Below are positions 17,105-24,887 of a stretch of DNA of 64,000 bases, one piece after another. Within the stretch, counting starts at the first letter, position 1. Every line of letters starts with the position of its first letter. Both the position numbers and the translations under genes were made by a program. The stretch comes from Fen-1273 sp963748405. GTDB lineage: Bacteria > Bacteroidota > Ignavibacteria > UBA10030 > UBA6906. Below the pieces are notes generated by a model that searched no databases, was not told the DNA's origin, and saw only the letters and a program-made list of their open reading frames with translations. The DNA lies in NCBI GenBank assembly GCA_963748405.1, contig CAVVIT010000007.1, positions 558,001 through 622,000 on the forward strand, written 5' to 3'.

Positions 17105-17584
17105 ATGGCGGCACCCGTAACCCATTTTGAGATAAACGCCCGGGATGCCAAACGCGCGAACCAGTTCTACGGGAGTCTGTTCGGCTGGAGCATTGAAGAC
17201 ACGGGCGATCCTTCCACCGGCATGCTCTACGGCATGGTCAATACCGGCGTGAAGATGGGGATCAACGGCGGCATAGGACAGGCGCAGCCGGGGGGAAATC
17301 CCAGCGTCACGTTTTATGTTCAGGTTGAAGACCTCCAGTCGCATCTTGACAGGGCCGTGGCCCTCGGCGGCCGCGTGACGGTCCCCGTCACCGTGGTTCC
17401 CGGGATGGTGACGTTCGCCCAGTTCGCCGACCCCGAAGGGAACATCGTCGGGATGATCAAGGGCCCGCAGGCCCCGCCGAAACCCGCGGCGGCGAAAAAG
17501 AAACCGGCGCCGAAGAAGAAAGCCCCCCCGAAGAAAAAATCCTCCGCGAAGCCGAAGAAGAAAGCCCGCAGGGGGAAGAAGTAA
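17105..17584 (+). CDS. VOC (glyoxalase/bleomycin-resistance fold) protein with lysine-rich tail
   Basis: The 159-residue protein has a complete VOC domain (1-122), opening VTHFEINARDAKRANQFYGS and ending with FADPEGNIVGMIKG, as in small monomer-half glyoxalase-like proteins. The last 40 residues are almost only Lys, Ala and Pro (repeats of PKKK), like histone H1 tails or nucleic-acid-binding extensions. The start ATG 17105 has AAAGGAG 8 nt upstream, and this site begins just outside the insertion sequence. The tail suggests DNA or RNA contact, but function is unknown. Confidence 0.82.
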   Translation: MAAPVTHFEINARDAKRANQFYGSLFGWSIEDTGDPSTGMLYGMVNTGVKMGINGGIGQAQPGGNPSVTFYVQVEDLQSHLDRAVALGGRVTVPVTVVPGMVTFAQFADPEGNIVGMIKGPQAPPKPAAAKKKPAPKKKAPPKKKSSAKPKKKARRGKK

Positions 17585-17639
17585 CGATGATGCGGCCCCG
17601 TCCGGGCGCACTCAGGTTCCGAACCAGCGGTGTCACACC

Positions 17640-18281
17640 GTGGGCGTGACGCCGCTTCCGGAAAAGAGACGGTGTGCCTGGGCGGGGACCGACCCCCTGA
17701 TGCGGCATTACCACGACGCCGAGTGGGGCGTCCCCCTGCACGACGACAGAAAACTCTTCGAGCTTCTCACGCTTGAAGGCGCGCAGGCGGGCCTGAGCTG
17801 GTCCACGATACTCCGGAAACGGGAGGGGTACCGCAGGGCGTTTGACGGATTCGATCCCGCGGTCGTCGCACGGTACGGGAAGGCGAAAATCCGCGCGCTG
17901 TGCGCCGACGCCGGTATCGTCAGAAACCGGTTGAAGATTCAATCGACCGTATCCAATGCCGCGGCGTTCCTCGAAGTGTCCGGAGAATTCTCGAGCTTTG
18001 ACGCGTACCTCTGGCGTTTCGTCGGAGGGGAGCCCGTCGTGAACCGGCGGCGGACCATGAAACAGGTCCCCCCGAGGACCCCCCTCTCGGACGCGCTCAG
18101 CAGGGATCTGAAAGCCCGCGGATTCAGGTTCGTCGGCTCCACGATCTGCTACGCGTTCATGCAGGCGGCCGGACTCGTCAACGACCACCTCACGGTCTGC
18201 TTCCGGCACGGCGAGATCTCCGGACGCCTCTTCCATTCTTCACCGCAGCGTGTACGTAAACGTCAGGATGACGTACCGTGA
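17640..18281 (+). CDS. tag: DNA-3-methyladenine glycosylase I
   Basis: The 213-residue base-excision-repair enzyme removes 3-methyladenine from DNA. It shows the family opening CAWAG, HYHDAEWG, LFELLTLEGAQAGLSW and the end LVNDHLTVCFRH. The zinc ligands (Cys near the N terminus, His in HYHDAEWG, His and Cys in NDHLTVC) are all present. The start is GTG 17640 or GTG 17646; neither has a strong ribosome-binding site. The last 42 nt overlap the 3' end of the convergent receptor gene, and the protein is slightly longer than E. coli Tag because of that tail. Confidence 0.93.
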   Translation: MGVTPLPEKRRCAWAGTDPLMRHYHDAEWGVPLHDDRKLFELLTLEGAQAGLSWSTILRKREGYRRAFDGFDPAVVARYGKAKIRALCADAGIVRNRLKIQSTVSNAAAFLEVSGEFSSFDAYLWRFVGGEPVVNRRRTMKQVPPRTPLSDALSRDLKARGFRFVGSTICYAFMQAAGLVNDHLTVCFRHGEISGRLFHSSPQRVRKRQDDVP

Positions 18282-21098
18282 AAGGACCTGTGTCTCCATG
18301 TCCTGAACGTACGAATCGGTGATCGTCCGGCTGACGCTCTTGTTCTGGTTCAGGATGTCGTTCGCCGTGAGCCGAATCTCTCCCCTCCCTTCCGCAAGGA
18401 ATTTCTTCCCGAGTCCCGCGTTCCATATCACGATGTCCTGATTGTATCCTCCCGCGAGTCCCGTGTACAGCGTGTTGTTGACCTCGTTCCTGAAGACGAT
18501 CCCGTCGAGGAATATGAGGTTGATCTTCACCCCCGCGGTGTGGTTGAAATAGTTGCTGTTGGAGAGCGGCTGCAGCGAATACCGGGAGATCGTGTAATTG
18601 CCCGTGTACGAGAGCGTGAAATCCACCTCCGGGCTGATGTTGCTGCTCACGACGGCCCCCGCGCTCATCGCGTAGCTGTTGGCGACGCTGAGGTCCCCCT
18701 GGATGAGCCCCGGGGTTCTCGTGTACGTGAACCCGGAGGTCAGGTTCAGGTTGCTGCCGATGAGTCCGAACGGCAGGCCGTAGGTCAGAAACGACCGGAC
18801 GCTCCAGTTCCCGTTCAGGTTGACGGGAGAAACGAGCTGCGTTCCCTGCGTCATGGGCACCCCGCCGGCAAGAATCGTGTCCCGGTTCGCGGTGAACGTG
18901 GCGTTGGCGACGTAGCTTCCCGTGTAGCTGGTCCCGAAAAATGCGAGGAAGCTCTGGGATTTGTCGGGGTTCGCCTCGCTGTAGCGTATGACGAAGTTGT
19001 GGCTGTACGACTGCCTCAGGTTCGGGTTGCCGGCCGTGAGCTGAAGGGGGTTCGTGTTGTCGACGACGCTCTGCAGCTGCGTGACGCTCGGCGGGGAGGT
19101 CGACGTCCTGTAGAATATCCTCAGGTTGACCCCCTCCGCGAGCACGTCGTTGAACGTCACCGAAGGAAGGATGTTGTAGAAGACCCTGTCGACGGTGCTC
19201 GACGTGGGAAACTGCTGGTCCCCCTTCAGGCTGGCGATCTGGTACGAGAGGTCCATCATCAGGTTCAGCCCCTTCTCCCTGATACGGTAGCCGATCCCGG
19301 CCCTGTGCGTCGTGTACCAGTCTTCATACGTGTTCGAGAGGTTCTTCTCGAGCGCCACGTAGTCTCCCGTCACCGGGTCCAGCGTGTATTTCCGGTTATC
19401 CGAGGAGTTGCGCGTCCACGACGGCGCATAGCTCAGCTGCAGGAGACTGTTGACCTCGAGCGGCTCGGTGTACACGAGCCTGCCGGAGAGCAACGAGCTG
19501 TTCGTCAGCAGCGTCGCGTGCTGGTCGAGCGTGTCGGCCTGCGTTACGCCCCCGGACATATACTCGGCGGTCGACCCCAGCGTGCTGGATCCCGTTTTGT
19601 CGTTGTACCCGGTTCCGACGTCGAGCGAGATGGTCCGTCCCGGGAGGTCGAATTTGTGCCTGAGGATCAGGTGGTTGGAGAGGTTGTATCCGTCCGTGTG
19701 CGCGACGTTGTCGGTCCCGGCCATGTTCGTCGTCAGCGACGAGGGGATCGTGCTGATGGCGCCGATGAGGCTCGTCGAGTTGTTCGTCTGCAGGTACGCC
19801 CGCGGGAGGTCGATGATCGAGTTGGCGGAGTCGGCCGTGTACACGAGCCGCATGTCGAACCTGTTGTTGTAGTTCCTGCTGGAGGCGTCGGTGTTCTCGT
19901 CGTACAGGCTGTTCGAATCGCCCGCGGCGAAATACTCCCTGTTCAGCCGCTGATCGTTCTGTGCGTGCGCGAGGTTGAAGAAGTAACTCCCGTTGACCTC
20001 CAGGTGCTTCATCCATGTGTCGTTGTAGTTCAACCCGACGGAATTCGTGGTGGCGATCCCGCTCTGCTGCCCGACAAGGAAGCTGTTGACCGATCCCCCG
20101 CCGAACCCGCCGGCACCACCTCCGCCGAATCCCCCTCCGCCGAAACCTCCCCCGCCCCCCCCGGGGCCTCCCCCTCCGCCCCGTCCCAGCCCCCCCCCGC
20201 CGGCGAAGCCGCCGGCCCGCTGCCCCGAGGAATTGACAACGCCCAGGATGTCCTGCGTGGAGAAATTCTGCTGGTTCACGTTGTTGGAGAGCCCGATCGC
20301 GGAGAGCCGTGTCTGACCGCTGAATATGTTGATGTCGCCGCCGGTAAGGTAGCGCGTGTCGTCCCCGTACCCCCCGGTGAGTTTTCCGAACCCCTGGTTC
20401 CGTTTCTCCATGCGGGTGACGATGTTGATCGTCTTGACCGCCTGGCCGTCGTCGAACCCCGTGAACTCCGCCTGGTCGCTCATCTTGTCGAACACCTGTA
20501 TCTTCTCGATCGCGTCCGCGGGTAGGTTGCGAATGGCGAGCGTCGGGTCGTTCCCGAAGAACGGCCTCCCGTCCACAAGGATCTGCTGGACCTGTTCGCC
20601 GTGGGCGGTCACGGTGCCGCTGTTGTCGACGGTGATCCCCGGCATTTTCGCGAGGAGCTCCTCCGTCGTTGCGTCCGGGTTGGTCTTGAACGCGCGGGCG
20701 TTGAATTCGGTCGTGTCGGCCTTCTGTATTGCCGGGGGCGGATTCCTCTGGACGACGATCTCCCCGAGCGGTATCAGCCTCAGTGTGAGGGGGATGTCCC
20801 CCAGTCCGACGGACGGCCTGTCGATCGTGACCGTCCGCGCCAGGGGTGCATAGCCGACGCTGGTGGCCTCGAGCTGGCACGTCAGGTAGCGGATGTTGAC
20901 GAACGTAAAGGCGCCGGAGGGGTCGGTCGTCTCGATGTAGGTTTCCGTCGTGTCCTTCTCATTCGTCAGCTTCACGTGCGCACCCTTCAGGGGCGATTTC
21001 TTGAGCGCGTCCACGATGCGGCCGCTGACCGTGCCGGTTTGTGCCCGGGACAGGCCCGGAACGAGGAGGAGCAGGAGTGCAAATCTGAGCAGGCGCAT
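18240..21098 (-). CDS. TonB-dependent receptor/outer-membrane barrel with glycine-rich insertion
   Basis: The 952-residue outer-membrane protein has a signal peptide (MRLLRFALLLLLVPGLSRAQ) and a CarboxypepD_reg-like domain (about 22-110). A plug with LPADAIEKIQVFDKMSDQAEF follows, then a long barrel of the OMP_b-brl_3 type. Between plug and barrel (about residues 293-337) is an extreme glycine-rich run (DNA about 20087-20220). The last strand ends YVILTFTYTL. Glycine-rich linkers of this kind are known in some SusC-like and TonB-linked proteins but this one is very pure. The ligand is unknown, and no SusD-like partner is adjacent. Confidence 0.85.
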   Translation of the reverse strand: MRLLRFALLLLLVPGLSRAQTGTVSGRIVDALKKSPLKGAHVKLTNEKDTTETYIETTDPSGAFTFVNIRYLTCQLEATSVGYAPLARTVTIDRPSVGLGDIPLTLRLIPLGEIVVQRNPPPAIQKADTTEFNARAFKTNPDATTEELLAKMPGITVDNSGTVTAHGEQVQQILVDGRPFFGNDPTLAIRNLPADAIEKIQVFDKMSDQAEFTGFDDGQAVKTINIVTRMEKRNQGFGKLTGGYGDDTRYLTGGDINIFSGQTRLSAIGLSNNVNQQNFSTQDILGVVNSSGQRAGGFAGGGGLGRGGGGGPGGGGGGFGGGGFGGGGAGGFGGGSVNSFLVGQQSGIATTNSVGLNYNDTWMKHLEVNGSYFFNLAHAQNDQRLNREYFAAGDSNSLYDENTDASSRNYNNRFDMRLVYTADSANSIIDLPRAYLQTNNSTSLIGAISTIPSSLTTNMAGTDNVAHTDGYNLSNHLILRHKFDLPGRTISLDVGTGYNDKTGSSTLGSTAEYMSGGVTQADTLDQHATLLTNSSLLSGRLVYTEPLEVNSLLQLSYAPSWTRNSSDNRKYTLDPVTGDYVALEKNLSNTYEDWYTTHRAGIGYRIREKGLNLMMDLSYQIASLKGDQQFPTSSTVDRVFYNILPSVTFNDVLAEGVNLRIFYRTSTSPPSVTQLQSVVDNTNPLQLTAGNPNLRQSYSHNFVIRYSEANPDKSQSFLAFFGTSYTGSYVANATFTANRDTILAGGVPMTQGTQLVSPVNLNGNWSVRSFLTYGLPFGLIGSNLNLTSGFTYTRTPGLIQGDLSVANSYAMSAGAVVSSNISPEVDFTLSYTGNYTISRYSLQPLSNSNYFNHTAGVKINLIFLDGIVFRNEVNNTLYTGLAGGYNQDIVIWNAGLGKKFLAEGRGEIRLTANDILNQNKSVSRTITDSYVQDMETQVLSRYVILTFTYTLR

Positions 21099-21190
21099 GG
21101 GGAGAGGAATTGTTGGGGTGCCGTGTACCGGTCATTAGACATCCCGCGCGGGCCGTAGGTTTAGCCCGGAATGCGGTTTCCGGGCCGGCA

Positions 21191-21222
21191 GGGGGGTTAA
21201 ACCCCCCCGGTTCCGGGGGGGT
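21191..21222. other. G/C hairpin cluster in a divergent intergenic region
   Basis: Overlapping inverted repeats occur: GGGGGGTTAAACCCCCC (21191-21207) and the perfect ACCCCCCCGG-TT-CCGGGGGGGT (21201-21222). They share a C run and could form alternative structures. The site lies in the 177-nt gap between the minus-strand receptor and the plus-strand Spy/CpxP-like gene, so it may affect either leader. Confidence 0.55.
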
Positions 21223-21275
21223 CTAATACCGCGAACGACAGATAGCTCCCCCACAACCGTGAAAGGGCACACGTG

Positions 21276-21647
21276 ATGAAATTTTCCGCTGCGTTTTTGA
21301 CACTGGCGATCATGATCCTCGGCGTCTCACTGTCACTGACGGACGCCCAGCAGCGCATGCGGCAGACGCCGGAGCAGCGAGCGGCGAGGCTCAAGGACTC
21401 GCTGGCGCTCAGCGACGATCAGGTCGCGAAGATTGTCCCCATCTTCCAGGAAAGCGACAAGCTGCGCGAAGATGCATTCACCTCCGCCGGCGACGACAGG
21501 GATGCCCGCATGGCGGCCATGCGCAAGATCGGCGACGAGACTGACGCGAAGATCGAGTCGGTCCTTACCGACACGCAGAAGGCAAAGTACGAAGAGATGA
21601 AGAACCAGCGAATGCAGGGTTTCCAGCGGAGGCGGCCGAACAACTGA
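21276..21647 (+). CDS. Spy/CpxP-like periplasmic protein (LTXXQ-type)
   Basis: The 123-residue protein has a signal peptide (MKFSAAFLTLAIMILGVSLS, cleavage before QQRMRQ). A helical, Met/Arg/Gln-rich domain follows, containing RLKDSLALSDDQVAKIVPIF and LTDTQKAKYEEMK, the LTxxQ-type motif pair. Family members act as envelope-stress chaperones or metal-response regulators. The start is ATG 21276 (GTG 21273 also in frame), with GAAAGGG upstream. It is followed by a terminator, so it is a single-gene unit. Confidence 0.8.
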   Translation: MKFSAAFLTLAIMILGVSLSLTDAQQRMRQTPEQRAARLKDSLALSDDQVAKIVPIFQESDKLREDAFTSAGDDRDARMAAMRKIGDETDAKIESVLTDTQKAKYEEMKNQRMQGFQRRRPNN

Positions 21648-21696
21648 GAGGCTCGTTATTTCCGGCTACACGGGGAATCGGGTTGGATTTTGCGGA

Positions 21697-21733
21697 ATTG
21701 CCGGGTATATTCACTCACCCGGCAATTTCTTTT
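21697..21733 (+). terminator. Terminator of the Spy/CpxP-like gene
   Basis: A 10-bp stem (ATTGCCGGGT with ACCCGGCAAT), a 10-nt loop and a TTCTTTT tract. It ends 23 nt before the next start codon. Confidence 0.8.
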
Positions 21734-21755
21734 CGTGCCATTCTCAGCGGCCCGT

Positions 21756-23822
21756 ATGGTCATTTCCCGATCCGCACTCCTCTTCCTCGTCTCACTTGCC
21801 ATGGCAGAGGCGCACCCCCGCATCGACAGGATCATCAATTCCGGCTGGAAGTTCACCCGGGGGGACGCGCCCGGCGCCGACTCGGCGGCCTATGACGATT
21901 CGGGATGGGAGAAGATCCCGCTTCCCCATACGTGGAACGCGCTGGACGGCCAGGACGGGGGGAACAACTATTACCGGGGTACGGGCTGGTACCGCGTGCA
22001 CCTCGACATTCCCTCTTCGTACCGCGGGAGAAATTTCTTTCTGAAATTTGACGCCGCCTCCACGGCGGCGCACGTTTTCGTCAACGGGCATCCGGCGGGT
22101 GAGCACAGGGGCGGGTTCGGAGCGTTTTGCGTGGACGCGTCGCCGTTTCTGAGGCCGGGCGCCCCGAACGTCGTCGCTGTGAACGTAAGCAATGCGCCCG
22201 ACCCTGACGTTCCTCCGCTCAGGGGGGATTTCACGGTGTTCGGAGGCCTGTACAGGAGCGTCCACCTGCTTGTGCTCGACTCCGTTTCACTCTCGCCGCT
22301 CGATGACGGCTCTCCGGGGGTCATGGTCCGGCAGACGCACGTGGATGCGGAAACGGGGGTGGCGCGTGTGAGCGCGGTTCTCCGGAACGGGACGGGCGGC
22401 GGGAAAGCCGGCATTCTCAGGTGCGTCGTCCGCGACGGGGGAGGGAGGAGTGTACGGGACGCCGAATGGCCCGTAGTGATTCCCCCCGGCGGGCATGCGT
22501 TCACGTTCCCCGATATCGTCATCGATCATCCTCATCTCTGGCAGGGGAGGGAAGACCCGTACCTGTACACCGTCGACATCTCACTCACCTGTGACGGGAT
22601 CCTGAGAGACCGTATCGCGCAGCCGCTGGGTTTCCGCTCATTCCGCGTGGACCCTGAGAGGGGTTTCTTCCTCAACGGGAAGCCGTACCCGATCCACGGC
22701 GTGAACAGGCATCAGGACAGGGAGTCGATGGGGTGGGCGATCGGCCCGGAGCAGCAGGAGGAAGATTTCCGGCTGATGATAGACATGGGCTGCACTGCGG
22801 TACGTCTCGCCCACTACCAGCACGCGCAGGAATTCTACGATCTGTGCGACCGGGGGGGAATCGTCGTCTGGGCGGAGCTTGCGCTGGTGGACGAGATTCA
22901 CCCTTCCGCCGCGTTCGCCGCCTCGTGCCGGGACCAGCTCCGCGAGCTGATCAAACAGAACTTCAATCATCCCTCCATCCTCTTCTGGAGCCTGTCCAAC
23001 GAGCTGATCCCCGGCGGGAATGAGAAGCTGTACACGGGCCTGATCACGGATCTCGACAGTCTGGCAAAGACGCTCGATCCCGGGAGGCTGACCACGCTGG
23101 CGAGCCGCGGCGACTACGATTGGTCGGTCGGGATCAACAACGTCACGGACGTGACGGGCTACAATTTGTACAAGGGCTGGTACGAGAAGATGCCCGGGGA
23201 TTTCGGCCCCGCCGTCGATGCGCTCCACAGCCGTCGTCCCGACCGTGCGTTCTGCATCAGCGAATACGGAGCGGGCGCGGGGATCCACCAGCACGAATCT
23301 CCCGCGCGGAAACCCGAACCTGCGGGGCCGTGGCATCCGGAAGAATGGCAGTCGTTCGTCCACGAATCGACGTGGCGTCAGATCGCCTCCCGCCCCTGGA
23401 TCTGGGGTTCGTTCGTCTGGAACATGTTCGATTTTGCCTCGGACGGCCGCTCGGAAGGGGAGCTGCCCGGAAGGAACGACAAGGGCCTCATGACATACGA
23501 CAGGAAGGTGAAAAAGGACGCGTATTTCTGGTACAGGGCGAACTGGAATCCCTCACCGATGGTCTATGTTACGGAACGTCGTTTCTCGCCGAGGCCTCCC
23601 GGTCAATGGGACGTCCGGGTGTACACGAACTGCGGGGTAGTAGGGCTCTCGGTCAACGGGCAGTCTGCGGGAACGGGGGAACGCACAGGGAATGTCGCCG
23701 TGTGGCACAATGTGGCGTTGCGCGACGGGGCCAACAGGATCGAGGCGTTCGGCTCGGGGGCCTCCGGAAGTGCGCGCGACTCCTGCACGGTGGTGTGCAG
23801 GAGCGGCGCAGAAGCCCGCTAG
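21756..23822 (+). CDS. Secreted glycoside hydrolase family 2 enzyme (beta-galactosidase/glucuronidase type)
   Basis: The 688-residue protein has a signal peptide (MVISRSALLFLVSLAMAEA). A sugar-binding jelly-roll (about 25-190), an Ig-like sandwich (190-290) and the TIM barrel follow. The barrel shows NHPSILFWSLSNE, whose Glu (about residue 416) is the predicted acid/base, and FCISEYGAG with the nucleophile Glu (about 503). A C-terminal beta domain follows. All GH2 elements are intact. ATG 21756 is chosen because it begins the signal peptide. It acts in the periplasm or outside; the natural glycoside is unknown. Confidence 0.9.
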   Translation: MVISRSALLFLVSLAMAEAHPRIDRIINSGWKFTRGDAPGADSAAYDDSGWEKIPLPHTWNALDGQDGGNNYYRGTGWYRVHLDIPSSYRGRNFFLKFDAASTAAHVFVNGHPAGEHRGGFGAFCVDASPFLRPGAPNVVAVNVSNAPDPDVPPLRGDFTVFGGLYRSVHLLVLDSVSLSPLDDGSPGVMVRQTHVDAETGVARVSAVLRNGTGGGKAGILRCVVRDGGGRSVRDAEWPVVIPPGGHAFTFPDIVIDHPHLWQGREDPYLYTVDISLTCDGILRDRIAQPLGFRSFRVDPERGFFLNGKPYPIHGVNRHQDRESMGWAIGPEQQEEDFRLMIDMGCTAVRLAHYQHAQEFYDLCDRGGIVVWAELALVDEIHPSAAFAASCRDQLRELIKQNFNHPSILFWSLSNELIPGGNEKLYTGLITDLDSLAKTLDPGRLTTLASRGDYDWSVGINNVTDVTGYNLYKGWYEKMPGDFGPAVDALHSRRPDRAFCISEYGAGAGIHQHESPARKPEPAGPWHPEEWQSFVHESTWRQIASRPWIWGSFVWNMFDFASDGRSEGELPGRNDKGLMTYDRKVKKDAYFWYRANWNPSPMVYVTERRFSPRPPGQWDVRVYTNCGVVGLSVNGQSAGTGERTGNVAVWHNVALRDGANRIEAFGSGASGSARDSCTVVCRSGAEAR

Positions 23823-23834
23823 AGGCGGGGCAGG

Positions 23835-24245
23835 TCAGTTGATCGTGACGACGCTGTCGTGATCCGAGTACACGTACACGTGGGCCGAAACCGGCGATCC
23901 GTTAAACAGCTCGATGCCCACCCCCTGGATGACGACCGTGGCGGCCGTCCCGCTCCCGGTGCCCGCTGTCTCGATGAAATACGACCCGTTGGCGTTCGAC
24001 GGCATGTTGGTCAGGAGCGAGATCGAGCTCGTCGTGAGCGCGTCGAACGAATTTCCTCCTCCTCCCATCGTCGTCGGCCTGTGGTAAAACTGCTGGGCCC
24101 TTCCGGCGAGGTTTTCGAGGTCGCCGACCACGGCGTCCCTGTTTGACGAGGCGGCACTGTCCGCGAACATGGTGATGCCGACGGCGACCGCGATGCCGAT
24201 CACGATGACGCCGAGGATGATGAGGAGTAACTGCTGCTGTCCCAC
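23835..24245 (-). CDS. Pilin-like membrane-anchored protein
   Basis: The 136-residue protein starts MGQQQLLLIILGVIVIGIAVAVGI, a short polar start followed directly by a long hydrophobic helix, as in type IV pilins and archaellin-like subunits. The rest is a Ser/Gly-rich beta domain. There is no standard prepilin Gly-Phe-Thr-Leu-Glu site, so processing is uncertain. The start is GTG 24245 with GAGGGAAC upstream and a promoter-like pair at 24288-24316. It converges on the GH2 gene with a 12-nt gap. It could also be a minor secretion pseudopilin. Confidence 0.6.
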   Translation of the reverse strand: MGQQQLLLIILGVIVIGIAVAVGITMFADSAASSNRDAVVGDLENLAGRAQQFYHRPTTMGGGGNSFDALTTSSISLLTNMPSNANGSYFIETAGTGSGTAATVVIQGVGIELFNGSPVSAHVYVYSDHDSVVTIN

Positions 24246-24287
24246 TGTCTGTTCCCTCGAGATTGTCCGGGATACGCCTGGGGGTTT

Positions 24288-24316
24288 ATAGTATGAAGAA
24301 TTTCAGGAGATTTCAA
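24288..24316 (-). promoter_or_regulatory. Candidate promoter for the pilin-like gene
   Basis: Minus-strand TTGAAA (plus 24311-24316), a 17-nt spacer and TACTAT (plus 24288-24293), about 43 nt before GTG 24245. Confidence 0.5.
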
Positions 24317-24484
24317 TGTGACGGGAATCACGCGGTCGAAGGGGGGGAAACAAGTTGCATAGTGATCGGTTAGTTGATACATTAAGAAGAGACTCTCGAT
24401 AAGGGGTTACCCATCCGCTTCGTTCATTCACACCGACCTTCGACACGCACCCGGCACCGGGGTACGACATGGGTACTCCTCTGC

Positions 24485-24793
24485 ATGTACCTTCTCACCG
24501 GGCCCGTGATGGAGGCCGTCCACAGCGAACCGTACCACATTTCCCTGGAGACCGGGTGCGGGACCGTGTTTCACGCACCCGGCCGGTCGGAAGCCTGTTT
24601 TCCTGTCGACGGTTCACATGTCTGCGCGATCTGCGCGCTCCTCACGGCCCGGCTGACGACCCCTGTTCTCCCCTACCAGCTTTCCGCGCTTCACACCGTT
24701 TCGCTCGTTGCCGTTCCTGCCACCTCGGGACGGCCTGTCCTCATCCGGTACTTCACTCCCGATAAGCGCGGTCCTCCCCCGTCGCACGTCTGA
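24485..24793 (+). CDS. Small CxxC protein upstream of the metal-uptake barrel
   Basis: The 102-residue protein has a hydrophobic start, a central VCAICALL (CxxC) and a C terminus ending DKRGPPPSHV. Its plan (hydrophobic segment, then CxxC, then R-[GA]-PP) matches the product of 9027-9364, and both precede an outer-membrane barrel gene. The frame is open well upstream of ATG 24485, so a longer start is possible, but no upstream start codon is seen. Exported small proteins with this layout are often near metal receptors; a role in metal handling is an inference. Confidence 0.55.
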   Translation: MYLLTGPVMEAVHSEPYHISLETGCGTVFHAPGRSEACFPVDGSHVCAICALLTARLTTPVLPYQLSALHTVSLVAVPATSGRPVLIRYFTPDKRGPPPSHV

Positions 24794-24887
24794 ATTCCGT
24801 CAGGTCATCATGTACTTTCAACGGGGCCGGGTGTGCGTTCCCGGGCTCCGGTGCCGGGTGCGTTCAGCGTACAATCGGGAGGGATTC

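Noticed and set aside
18540..20525. A 661-codon plus-strand frame
   Set aside because: It is antisense to a clear TonB-dependent receptor and has the Arg/Val/Gly bias typical of high-GC shadow frames.
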